From NCBI GenBank assembly GCA_951217055.1, contig OX578276.1, positions 119,544,979 to 119,608,978 of the forward strand: a DNA stretch of 64,000 nucleotides, read 5' to 3'. Of this stretch, positions 1-9,804 are shown piece by piece. The notes under the pieces are model-generated. The model made no database searches and was not told the DNA's origin. It worked only from the letters and a program-made list of their open reading frames with translations. The DNA comes from Gerris lacustris (taxonomy: Eukaryota > Arthropoda > Insecta > Hemiptera > Gerridae). The stretch's first letter is position 1; the number at the start of each line of letters is the position of its first letter. The position numbers and the translations under genes are program-made.

Positions 1-215
1 AGTTTTATGCTATCCCTGCGAGATTTGAATCTGGTACCTCCTGAATGTCAGTCTGTCGCTCTATCCACCATGAGTAATTTCCGATTTGGTGCAACTCAAA
101 ATGAATACCACAAATATATAACTTTTATAAATAATTTGAGGATTGTTCATTGTAGCTTTCACTGAAACATCATCCTTTGTATAACGTAAATAAATCCACT
201 TCTAATTCATTTTTT

Positions 216-500
216 AAATAAAAGCCAAAAGCTTTAGAAATTTTAACTCATCCATAGGATTCATTTTCTTAATAAAAGCCAAAACCTTTAGAAATTTTAA
301 CTCATCCATAGGATACCCCTAACTGGAAATCCCATTAAGGACATCCATAGGATACTCTTAACTCGAATTCCATAGGATACCCCCAACTGGATGTCCATAG
401 GATACCCTTGACTGGACATACTGGACACCCCGTTAAGGATATCCTTAGGATGACCCAATGAGGCATTCCAAACAGGATAACCATAGGGGAACCCATGGAT
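216..500. repeat. Degenerate minisatellite
   Basis: The motif CCATAGGATA recurs at least six times with variable spacers of about 25 to 45 bp, often followed by CCCnnAACTGGA or CCCnTTAAGGA. The first part is also a direct repeat of about 53 bp containing AATAAAAGCCAAAA and CTTTAGAAATTTTAACTC. The open frame across it on the minus strand is a by-product of the repetition, not a gene. Confidence 0.7.
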
Positions 501-790
501 CAACGATTATGGGCAGGCTCAAATCTGTACAAAAGGATATCCCAGGGATGGATCAGCTGTGCTACTTGGATGTGGATAGAGTAGGGACTGGTTCCTTTGG
601 CTTCTAAGAATAAGCATATCCCAGATGCATTTAAATGAATGCATGCCTATTAATTAAAACTATAATTAGTCAAACCCTTGATTCACCAATAAAAGATTTT
701 GCTGGATTGTAAATTCAATACATAGGACATGGATTTTTTGGCTTAAATGAATCAAATAACTTGCTCATTAAATATCATGATTTGTTACAG

Positions 791-980
791 TGTAAGTAAA
801 ACACCTGAAGGAGTTATTGAAGTTGAATTACGATCAGGAGTTGTGTTAAGACATTACAACACGACTGTGGTAGCACTTATACCTGCTAGATTCAGAGGAA
901 GTACATGTGGTGTTTGTGGAGATTTCAACGGAGACACAAGCGATGAACCTTCCCTTTCATATCAAGACTGCGGCGACTAA
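791..980 (+). CDS. Last exon of a von Willebrand factor D domain protein (partial)
   Basis: A splice acceptor (TTGTTACAG) ends at 790 and the frame then stays open to a TAA at 978-980. The encoded ~62 residues are the C-terminal half of a VWD domain: a beta-strand stretch, then RFRGSTCGVCGDFNGD with the CGxCGxFxGD signature that in VWD proteins carries paired cysteines and acidic metal-binding residues. No donor site occurs before the stop, so this is read as a terminal exon. VWD domains end insect vitellogenins and occur in hemocytin and other secreted proteins; the short tail after CGxCG fits a vitellogenin-like end best, but the family cannot be settled from 62 residues. Upstream exons are not in the window, so the gene would extend to the left. 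Alternatively it is a stranded gene fragment. Confidence 0.55.
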
Positions 981-1860
981 AATATTTTCAGATAGTTATT
1001 CCACTCAATCAGATATAAGTTGAAGTGATAACAATAATGAATGAATTTCATCATGTTTCCATTCAGGGATTCTGTAAGTCCCAGTAAAATATAATCTCAT
1101 ACAAAAATAACGGAATCTAAGCTTGTCAGGATTCCTAACATCATATTAAAAATAAATGATTGAAAATAAATTATTATTAATATTATTATTATTATTCATT
1201 CTGCAATGTTAATATTTTAAAATGACTACTGAGATGAACATCCATCGGTCATAAAAATGTATAACTTGTTATTATATTATATCCATAAAAAGATACAAAA
1301 AAAACTGACCTCGTCTTAACATGCATTAAAATAAATGCTGTTTAAAATTTATGAAATTACAGTCTTGTTTGTAAAAGTGTTCAATAAATTAATTTTGTGA
1401 ATTAATAATGTTCACAGGAAAAACACTGCAAATGGGAGGAAAAAATATTCTAATAATTAGTTGATTTTTTTGTTTGTTTGTTTTTTAAAGTAGCAATATA
1501 AATTACAACTGTGACAAACAATAACATCTTTTACGATTAATGAAGATTTAATTCTCAATTAATAAAACTAAATTGTCTTTTAAAACTTTATGTCAAAGAT
1601 ATACTTTGTAGAAAAACAATTATGTATAGAATTATTTGTTGTACTCTGAAAAAAAGAAAAAAGGAAGGAAAAAAAACTGTTTGAATCTTCCCTTTCTGAT
1701 AACTTATTTAATTAGTATAAGATACATAAACTTATATATTTTGTAATATAATTTCAAAACTTTTATTCTTGTAATTTTTAAATAGTGTTAATGACAAATG
1801 AATTTTACCTTTTTTTAATTCTAAAATGTTTTATTCGGGCTGAGCTGTAGGCAAGTTTAT
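981..1860. other. AT-rich intergenic DNA, no gene seen
   Basis: Low-complexity AT-rich sequence with short ATT runs near 1175-1195. It may include the 3' UTR of the VWD exon upstream. No convincing exon, RNA gene or bounded element was recognised. Confidence 0.5.
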
Positions 1861-2339
1861 TACTGGTCTTATATTACTTTGCTTTGTAAGTTTCATCGCA
1901 CATTTCCGTTTCCCCAATTTTGAACCACTTCCCGTGATTCAATCTTCCCCAAATTTTGCACATAGATACAACTAAGGTGAAGAATACAGAAACCAAAAAA
2001 ACAAAAAATAAAATCAAAATGGCGTCAAATTTATTTGCTTTTTAAGTTTCATCGCACATCTATTACCCCAATTTTGAACAACCACTTACCGTTATTCAAT
2101 CTTCCCCAAATTTTGCACATAGATACAACTAAGGTGAAGAATACAGAAATCAAAAAAATAAAAAAAATGGCGTCAAATTTATTTGGTTTTCAAGTTTCAT
2201 CGCACACATATTACCCCAATTTTGAACCACTTACCGTGATTCAATCTTTCCCAAATTTTGCACACAGAGACAACTAAGGTGAACAATACAGAAACAAACA
2301 AAAAAAAAAAAAAAAAAAAAAATTGAAAATAAGACCAGT
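1861..2339. repeat. Three-copy tandem repeat of about 150 bp bounded by short inverted repeats
   Basis: Three head-to-tail copies begin near 1877, 2033 and 2183 with AAGTTTCATCGCACA, and each continues through CCCCAATTTTGAAC, CCCAAATTTTGCACA and CAACTAAGGTGAA. Two copies close with ATGGCGTCAAATTTATTTG. The block starts with ACTGGTCTTAT (1862) and ends near 2339 with the reverse complement ATAAGACCAGT-like sequence, which suggests that it sits inside one mobile element. The open frame over the second copy looks accidental. Confidence 0.65.
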
Positions 2340-2400
2340 TTTAAAAAATGGCATTTTTATATTAATTATTTTATATATACTATTAAGTAAAAAGCATTGC

Positions 2401-3010
2401 TCTGTATAACACTGTTGCAATGTTGCTTCTGTATTATTACTGTCATATCAATACTCTTCAAGAAGGAAATTAATTGCTGGAGTATTAAAATTAAAATACT
2501 GGAGAAAGAGTACAAGTTTTAAGTATGGCAACTTCATTTGAGGCGTTCCGAATACAAAGGGCGAACTCAACAAATGGTGATTTTGAGAAAAATTTAAATT
2601 AATGTTTTAAAGCATTGGGCGAACTCAACAAAAAGCATGTCTGATAAGATTTAGGAATAAGAGAAGTGGGGGACTTGGGGAGTTAGATGTGGAGTTCGCC
2701 CTTCGTATCCGCCTACTTATAGACGATTCAAACCTCTCCTACAAGTTTAAACCAGTAATTTTAAGTGGAATTAAAGGCGAACTCAACAAAAAAACTTTAC
2801 AGGCTAAATCTTAGACCCTAAACGATGGTAAGGGGGGAAAAAAAAAAAAAAAAAAAATGTACGTTGAGTTCGCCCTTCGTATTCGGAACGCCTCATTTCA
2901 TTCTCATGATAAAGAAAAAGTACGTTTTATTTGTTTCATTACTATTGTTTGGATTTAGTTACAAGGATAAAACAATTGGTGATGAGGACAAACTAGAACA
3001 GTCTAAAGTG
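2401..3010. repeat. Older dispersed repeat, copy interrupted by a MITE
   Basis: The sequence CACTGTTGCAATGTnGCTTCT, TATTAAAATACTgGAGA and CGTTTTATTT...TTTGGATTT in this interval recurs in order at 4627-4870. Here it is split by the MITE at 2540-2894; the 4.6-kb copy is uninterrupted and serves as the empty site. Confidence 0.75.
2540..2894. mobile_element. Non-autonomous DNA transposon (MITE family A), copy 1
   Basis: The element starts GAGGCGTTCCGAATAC and ends with its inverted complement, followed on both arms by the same AAAGGGCGAACTCAAC-type sequence. ATTT flanks it on both sides (2536-2539 and 2895-2898), and the uninterrupted relative at 4.6 kb has a single ATTT there, so a 4-bp target duplication is well supported. 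The motif GGCGAACTCAACAAA occurs three times and its complement twice, a subterminal-repeat layout common in transposons. There is no coding capacity. A 4-bp duplication other than TTAA leaves the superfamily open. A second copy lies at 12738-13264. Confidence 0.88.
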
Positions 3011-3651
3011 ATAAAAATTATAACTTAGTCTTACCACTAAAATATCACTCAGTAGTGACTATAAATTATGGTAGTTTTTTTTTTATATTTTGCACTCATT
3101 ATATTAACGATTTGCAATTGATTGTTGAGAAACTAATAAGGAAAAAATTGGGCCATCTTTCTTTCAAACAATTGAAATTTTCCTTATTCCCCAGTATTTT
3201 TGTAAACCAATATCTTAAAAACTAGATTCCTTTTTGAAGAAATTAATAAATTAATAGTAATGTCTATATTTATAGTCTCTCACTTGGCTTGGTGCATTTA
3301 GTCATTCTTTAGAAAGCTTAAAATTAAAAGTAATAGTTAGCTTTAGCATTCCCTCTAGTTTTGGTGATGATCTCCACTCAAAACAACAGATTTTAAAAAT
3401 AAAGCAATTCAAGGCTGTGAAGATCTGGAAAATAATGTAAGATTAAAAAAAAAATCAATTTTAACTTGGTGTTGGCGTATGTCAACAGGACTGGGAGAGA
3501 GACACAGTCATCAAAAGTGTTACCTGGATATGTTGAGAAAAGTTAGTCCAATGATTAAATATTTTTTTATTTATATTATTTTTAGTGATTTGTCACACTA
3601 CCTTTTGAATTACCCATCATAATATATAGTAGGCCAGCACTATGCACAGGC

Positions 3652-3671
3652 GGGGGGGGGGGGGGGGGGGG
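3652..3671 (+). repeat. Poly-G tract (20 G)
   Basis: Uninterrupted run of about 20 G in AT-rich DNA, flanked by ACAGGC and GACCGGACCTGT. Such runs are prone to sequencing and assembly error. Confidence 0.9.
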
Positions 3672-3798
3672 ACCGGACCTGTAGTGACGAAACTGAAAGG
3701 GTGTCTGATGTCGCCCTCTCAGATTATTTTTAAAAAAAATTTAAAAACAAAATCCAAAGTTGCAAATGATAATAATGTACTGAATACACCAGTGATTT

Positions 3799-3901
3799 TG
3801 GTACTTGTTAGTTAGGAGCCCTCCCTAAAAGTTAGAGGTGGTTAGAACTACTTCTCTAGCCACCTCTAACTTTATGGAGTGCTCCTAATTAACAAGTACC
3901 T
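3799..3901. repeat. Hairpin element with arms of about 45 bp
   Basis: GGTACTTGTTAGTTAGGAGC on the left pairs with GCTCCTAATTAACAAGTACC on the right, and an inner AGTTAGAGGTGG pairs with CCACCTCTAACT, leaving a loop of only a few bases. It looks like a small foldback MITE. The CCACCTCTAAC motif is shared with the inverted repeat at 6164-6350 and with 8070. Confidence 0.75.
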
Positions 3902-4275
3902 TAATTTTCAAATAGTATTTTTGTGATGGAGTCCTAGTAGTAACACCCCTAGACAACACCTAACCCCTAATCAGTGTCTTTTAGTTTAGTAGCTTTGTTA
4001 TCTTTTGATTTGTTTCCTAAAACTATTTTATTTAGATTATAATTTTAGTTACTTAGAATAGAAATATTTTAGATTAAAAAATAAAATTTTAAAGCTTACT
4101 AAATGCACCAACTTTTGTTAAATTTGCACATTTTCTAGGCATATATAATTTACTGTCTATCACCTTTGATGGAATTTTCTCAATAATAGCAGTGAAGTTT
4201 TGATACATTTATTTAATCCCCCTTTTGCTAATTGTGTAAAGGTAACACACCAAGGGAAATAAAGACTTGGATATT

Positions 4276-4617
4276 AAAAAATCGGTCTGAGACAACTCAA
4301 ACAAACTTTCTCATATACGAGTTCTTAATTACTTAGCCTGTTTTCCATTTATTAGTTTTCATAGGTACATTTAACTATTAGCGCCAAGTTACCCCTAAAA
4401 TTCATTTCTCAATATCGCCTCAGAATATGATTTTCCTGAACATGTATGCCAAATTTTGTCAAAATCGGCTAATTAGTTTAGGCTCCAGGCATCTGCACTG
4501 ACAGATATTTATTAAAAACCACTTTTTTGGACTCAGGGGGCATCAAAACGTGTAAATCCATCAAAATAAAATTTTCGCACCATCAAAATACTTTCTTTTT
4601 ATATGAGAAAGTAAAAA
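4276..4617. repeat. Dispersed repeat R1, short copy
   Basis: Begins AATCGGTCTGAGACAACTCA and ends with an ACTTTC...GAGAAAGT palindrome. It shares both ends and most of the body with 13700-14292 and 39228-39868 but lacks about 240 bp in the middle, including the tRNA-like box found in the other two. It contains the core AAATTTTGTCAAAATCGG followed by a GACAGA stretch. Confidence 0.75.
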
Positions 4618-4626
4618 TCAAACCTT

Positions 4627-4870
4627 TATATTGTTGCTCTGTATTACACTGTTGCAATGTAGCTTCTATATTATTGTCATATAAATACTCTTAATGAAGG
4701 CAATTAACTTCTAAAATAATTATATTAAAATACTAGAGAGAGTTGAAGTTCTAAGAATGACAATTACATTTCATTGTCGTGATATCTAAAGAAAAGGTAA
4801 GTATGTATAACGTTTTATTTACTTTCATACTACGTTTGGATTTTGTTATAATGATTAGAACCTCTAGCCT
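4627..4870. repeat. Older dispersed repeat, uninterrupted copy
   Basis: This is the same repeat as 2401-3010 without the MITE. Where the other copy carries the MITE, this one reads TTACATTTCATTGTCGTGAT, giving a single ATTT target. Confidence 0.75.
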
Positions 4871-6163
4871 CACTTACTGATTAAAAACACAAGTTGTGAC
4901 ATTAGAAAAGAAGAAGAGAGAGAGAGAGAGAGAAAAAAAACTATAAATACACTACTAATACATCTCTCCCCTCTTTTATAAACAAATGAAGCAATTATAA
5001 ATTAATTGAAATCCTTAAACTAATTAACTATAGAGAAGGGTCAGGGTCAGTAAAGTGTAGTTAGACAACTGACTCTTATTTTTCTTATGTAGTCAATTGT
5101 CATTCAGAAGCAATGGGCTTAATATCAAGTAATAATAAAATAAAAACAAATATATTTAAATTAAAAATATTTTTTTTAATATTGGAGCTATTTTCCAAGA
5201 AGAAATTACAAGCAATCAAATGAAAAAAATAAAATAATAATAATTGAGGTACCCAGTTGAAACTTTACAATATAATAATTAATTTACAACAAGAACCCTA
5301 CCTATATCACAGTTATTCCTGTTAGTGGGTACCGAACAGATATAGACTAGGTAATATAAAACAATTTGAGAGCAGTTTATGTACAAATAACTTACATTAA
5401 ACTCAAGGAATCTTAATTTGTTACATATGTACAAAATTACATTTTTGTTTCTTTTTCATTTACCTATACATAAAAATATATTCAAATTGATTGTGACTTA
5501 AAAAATAAATGAGACATTTATGGTTATACCTATGTAAAATGAGACATTCCATAATCACAATGAAGAAAAAAAGTCTATAGTTGTCATTCAAAGATTTTCT
5601 TAAGTTAAACCTGTAAAATCAAGAGCCACAAATCGAAAAACCATATGACTGGTTAAAGTTAAAATTACATATAAAATGTTGCAATAATATTTTGGGTAAT
5701 CACATATATATAACATTAGGAATTCACCTTTTACAATCACTAAATTATTATCTGAGCAAACTAAATAAGCATTTTAACGGCATTAATTTAAGAAATCCCA
5801 CTAGTTCTGAATGCTAACAATATTTAATCTACTAATTCAGTAAATCACCAATAATAGATATCAATGTTCAAATTTGTATTCCAAAATTGGAAAAAAAATG
5901 TTTTTGATAGAAGAAACTTTTTTTTTATGTATATTTGATTACGTGAAAAAAACTTAATGTAACATTGGCTTTTTAAAAATTTGATATTCACTCTTCGATT
6001 ATTAAATGAATAATTTATTCGCAGTGTTTAAAGTAAACTTTTTCAATAATGATTTCACACACACAATTTATTTTTAGTGATGAAACATTCTCGCATTAAT
6101 TGAAACTAATTCCACTTATTTATTTAAAAGGTATATAGTTTCATTATTATTTTATGTTGAAAT
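4871..6163. other. AT-rich intergenic DNA, no gene seen
   Basis: Contains a (GA)n run near 4915-4933 and many A/T-rich stretches. No exon, RNA gene or bounded element was recognised. Confidence 0.5.
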
Positions 6164-6350
6164 CAAATTATAATAATTATTATTAAGCAAGGGAGACAGA
6201 AAGAGAAAAATAGACTCCAGCGCCGGGACTTGAACCACAAGCCTCTATAAAGTCTCTAACCACCTCTAACCACGGGCCTCTATAAAGTCACGGTGCTGGA
6301 GTCTATTATTCTCTGTCTGTCTCCCTTGGTTAATAATAATTATAATTTGA
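6164..6350 (-). mobile_element. Inverted-repeat element with a tRNA-like B box
   Basis: The arms of about 60 bp begin TCAAATTATAATAATTATTA and run through GGGAGACAGA and ATAGACTCCAGC on the left, mirrored on the right. On the minus strand the inner part reads GTGGTTCAAGTCCCGGCGC, a match to the tRNA B-box consensus GGTTCRANNCC, and GCCTCTATAAAGTC is repeated twice. It is therefore a foldback or SINE-derived hairpin, not a functional tRNA. Confidence 0.7.
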
Positions 6351-8085
6351 TCTAAATTAAAATTTAAACTTTCCGTAGTATGAATACTACCTAAAACTTA
6401 AAAAAGAAATTTATTATTTTATGCAGAGGTTTGAATTGGTCTTATTTTACCTCCTTTTACACATAAACAAATCTCAGAGAGTACAGTAGAGTAAATCTGG
6501 TTAATCCTCAATAATTTTCAAATAATGTAAAATAAATAAACTTTGAATTTATATTAAAAAGATGAAAGATGTTAAGTTTTTTTTTTTATCCTATGTCAAT
6601 TCGTAGGTTTAAAAAGTGAACCTACGTTGAGATTGAACAGTAGTTTTTATGATGAAGACATCGATTTTCGTAGTTTTGCCAAGCTAAAACTGTTTCTGTT
6701 TAATCCGGACTTTCGGTGATCTGGACAGTGTCCGCTCCCATCAAATCTGGATTAGAAAGTCTTTATGATGCTTATAGTATTAGTTGTCTCATGTATTTAT
6801 TGATGAAACACTTGACACATGATAAATGTCCAGTTTCAAACTAATTGAAATAGTCTGAAGCATTGTAAAATTATTATTAAACATACATTACAGAACGTCA
6901 ACTATCAATCAATTAACACAAGAGGTACAGGCTCAATTAAAACTTAAGGAAAATCTTTGAGAAACTAAAACAAACTACTAATTAAATTGTAAATCAAGAC
7001 AATTAAACAACAATCAGAGAACTCTTAAAAAAAAATAACAAAAAGTGCTTGATGTGGTTAAAATTCAGATTTCAATTATAATGAAATCCAGTTTATGAAC
7101 ATTTAGGCCAACAAATTATAGGTATAAAGTAATACTGATTCAAAGTAAACTTTGCTTTAAAAAAAAATTCCTTTTCATGCAGTATCTCAACCATTTTTTA
7201 TTTTCCTATTTATTTATTTTATTTTTACGAAAGAACAGTGTTCTATTTATTTTCATAAATTTTTTGTTTTGTGAAGCATTTTTTTTAACTATGTAATGTA
7301 AGATGTAAATTACAATTTCTTTTAAAAAATACATATACTTTAGCGCCTTATAAAAGGATTCTTTTAATTTAATAGCTAAATTAAAAAAAATACATATAAT
7401 ATAATATCTAATTCCTCTAAGAGAGAATACATATAATCTAGGTACTCATTTGCACATTTTGTTTTTTAAGTGAACAAAAATATTATAAATCTATATAACA
7501 TAATAAATAAACAAAATAGTAATATTAAAATAGTGTCTTAAAATTTGAAGAATATTGACAATTATTTATAGTTAAAGTACAATTAGTTGACCATACAGTG
7601 TTGAGATTAATTAAAATTACTTAATGAGTGATTCATTTAAATTCCCTTATTAAATTTATAGATCTTATTAAAGACTAGTTATAGTAAAAGAAAATGGAAC
7701 AGAAAAGTACAAAAATAAATTAAATTTATAGTCAAAGTTGGGTTTGTATATTTTAAAAATACTGTGATCTTAATGTTAACATGAAATATAATCAAAAATT
7801 TGTCTCTACTGTGGAAGAAAACTGGAAAAACCAAGTGTTTGACACTAAAGAAGATTGGCTAGTTTGTTACCCAGTGATAGAAGATTTTTTTTTTTTTTTT
7901 TTTGTAGTTTCATTTAAGTCATCATTAGAATATTAAAGGCCAAAGATACTGGAAGCTTTACACATTTTTTTTTTTTATGATATCATCAGTGTAAAACATG
8001 TCTTACTTCCCAAAGAATTTAGTCATATGTATCAGAGTTGGGACAATGGTTTAACCAATTGGCTACAATCACCTCTAACTTCATA
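6351..8085. other. AT-rich intergenic DNA, no gene seen
   Basis: Mostly low-complexity A/T. A stretch near 6700-6765 (AATCCGGACTTTCGGTGATC...) resembles the ends of pogo/Tigger-type transposons, but no second terminus was found. Poly-T runs occur near 7887-7904 and 7965-7977. Confidence 0.45.
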
Positions 8086-8133
8086 AACAGTTGGCTTTCC
8101 GGTGAAAACCACGCCACGAAGGGGTTGAAGTCC

Positions 8134-8167
8134 GACGTTTCGCTTCCACTACTGGAAACATCTTCAG
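8134..8167 (-). ncRNA. Hammerhead-ribozyme-like motif, intact core
   Basis: On the minus strand: CTGAAGA, then a stem-loop TTTCCAGTAGTGGAA, then GAAAC and GTC. This gives the C-U-G-A-N-G-A box, stem II, the GAAA box and an NUH cleavage triplet (GUC). GAAAC is followed directly by GUC, so stem III is the palindrome ACGU without a loop, and could form only between two molecules. Stem I is short here (two clear G-C pairs). Activity is inferred, not shown. Confidence 0.55.
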
Positions 8168-8268
8168 GGGTGTGTGTGGTGCATCGTGATTTGACTTGAA
8201 GCAAACACAAGATATACACAAGTATATCTTGTGTTTTCTTCGAGTCACCATCACGATGCGCTACACCC

Positions 8269-8302
8269 CTGAATATGCTTCCAGTAATGGAAGCGAAACG
8301 TC
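8269..8302 (+). ncRNA. Hammerhead-ribozyme-like motif, mutated core
   Basis: This is the mirror copy on the plus strand: CTGAATA, stem II GCTTCCAGTAATGGAAGC, then GAAACGTC. The conserved G of CUGANGA is replaced by U, which in known hammerheads abolishes cleavage, so this copy is probably dead. Confidence 0.5.
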
Positions 8303-8493
8303 GGACTTCAACCCCTTTGTGACACGGATTTAACCGGAAAACAAGCTGCTTATAACGAATCTACCTGCCTATGGACCAAGTTACCCCTTACTTGTTTTAA
8401 TTTTTTAAATTTATTAAACTAGAAAAGCCACTTTAAATGTTACCTTTATTATTAATTTACACAACTTTTTTTTTAACAAAAAGTACCTGAGTC

Positions 8494-8791
8494 GCGGAGA
8501 GCTAGCGTGGCCGTGTGGGTTAAACCACGTCTGCTCGGCTATCACTGAATTATGAGTGGAACGAGACGGGGTTCGATTCCTCGCCGTGACGCTCAGATTT
8601 ATATGGCTCACTATTGATCACATCATACTCGCATCGGCGGTACAATGTACTTATGTATGATGTGTGAAGTGGCTAGAACTCTATACCGCGGGGCGTAAAA
8701 AGGGCCTAAGTGATGGCCTAATTGCAAGGTTCGAACAAGTGGTTCGTCCTACCCGTTCTAGTAGAAAGTACTAGATTACTACTACTACTAC
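8494..8791 (+). mobile_element. tRNA-derived SINE
   Basis: The head has an A-box-like TGGCCGTGTGGGTTA (8509-8523) and a B box GGTTCGATTCC (8570-8580) at about the spacing of a tRNA with a long variable arm. The acceptor ends do not pair as a real tRNA would. An unrelated body follows, ending in a (TAC)n tail at about 8777-8791, typical of SINE 3' ends. RNA polymerase III would transcribe it rightward. Confidence 0.75.
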
Positions 8792-9597
8792 CTGAGTCAT
8801 TCTCATTTAAATTGTGCAGTGCCACACCACTTCAGACACAATCTGATGTGTCTTGGTGGAAGATTTCAAGGTTAATAAGGGGAATTCAGTTACTCTCTAT
8901 CAGTCAGCGAGCAAGTGGTTGGTGACTGGCTATCCACTAAGGTAGAAACATGGTGAGTTTATTTACCATCACATTGTCTTCAACTTTACTTATATTTTTA
9001 GGGAATTGAATACAGATCATCAATTAGTTTCTTATAATTGTAGTAGTACAAGTAGTTATTTATGAGCATGAGGTCTATTGTCCTTCGATAATATTTTATC
9101 AGTAAGTAAATTACTTTGAAAGTAAAAATGTGTCTGGTGTGTTACCTGTCCGGGATGTCACTTTCTCTTGTGGTAAAGTATAAAAAAAAGAACTCGCATA
9201 ATACTGCTTAGAACATAAACAGTATATAATTTTTTTTTTTTTTTCCAAAAATTGAGTCCCAGCCAAGGATGCTGAAATGGGTCATTTAAATGAGAAAGGC
9301 CCTCCTACTTTATCTGCTTTAAAGCCGATTAACACATATCAGTAATGGCACAGTGCCGTGACTAGCCTGTAATCCCACGAGGTTGAAAATATTCTTCTAG
9401 GAATTTAATGGGTGCTGTTTACACTCCTCACTCAGCATGTGATAGTGTCAGTGCAAACAGTGCTCTTGCCAACACCATACCATGAAAGTCTGATTTCTAG
9501 TCTACAATATTTTTATCTTTTCACTGCCATGCCCCTGGCGGAATTTTGTGTTTTGGTGATGTTTGGTTTTAAAGACACTAATGACGAAAACCTTATT
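8792..9597. other. Intergenic DNA, no gene seen
   Basis: Mixed AT-rich sequence with poly-T near 9230-9244. A 130-codon frame at 9412-9804 shows no recognisable domain and runs through the hairpin at 9598-9644, so it is not called as a gene. Confidence 0.45.
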
Positions 9598-9644
9598 GTC
9601 AGTGTACAACTATCCCATACAACATGGGATAGTTGCACACTGAC
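9598..9644. repeat. Near-perfect hairpin, 21-bp arms, 5-bp loop
   Basis: GTCAGTGTACAACTATCCCA, T, loop ACAAC, then its reverse complement with one T/G change. An isolated short cruciform. Confidence 0.85.
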
Positions 9645-9804
9645 TCTATGTCATGATCTGTCAAATCCAAAATACATGGACACAAAGTTTAAAAATACTA
9701 TCTGGAGTAAAATTGGAGTGGAAATTAAAATAATTAAATACATGTATATTTCTTTTTTACACATTGAATGGCAACAAAACAGGGTAACAATAAAAATTGT
9801 TTGA

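Larger units (their letters stand above)
8086..8352. mobile_element. Head-to-head inverted pair of retroelement terminal fragments
   Basis: Two copies of one ~130-bp sequence face each other around position 8218 (AAACACAAGATATACACA / TATCTTGTGTTTTCTTCG). Each copy carries GAAGCGAAACGTCGGACTTC followed by AACCCC, and CCCCTGAAnATG. This CTGAAGA - hairpin - GAAACGTC arrangement is what hammerhead ribozymes in the terminal repeats of Penelope-like retroelements look like, as known from published work on those elements. No reverse transcriptase is present nearby, so the fragments are read as orphan ends. Confidence 0.6.

Noticed and set aside
216..500. CRISPR-like regular repeats
   Set aside because: Unit and spacer lengths vary, repeats are degenerate, and the context is an intron-containing animal genome.
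6190..6300. tRNA gene on the minus strand
   Set aside because: Only a B-box match within a long inverted repeat; no cloverleaf can be drawn.
8494..8592. tRNA gene
   Set aside because: A and B boxes are present, but the acceptor ends do not pair and the sequence continues into a SINE body with a (TAC)n tail.
9412..9804. 130-codon open frame on the plus strand
   Set aside because: No recognisable domain, composition like the surrounding DNA, and it crosses the hairpin at 9598-9644.
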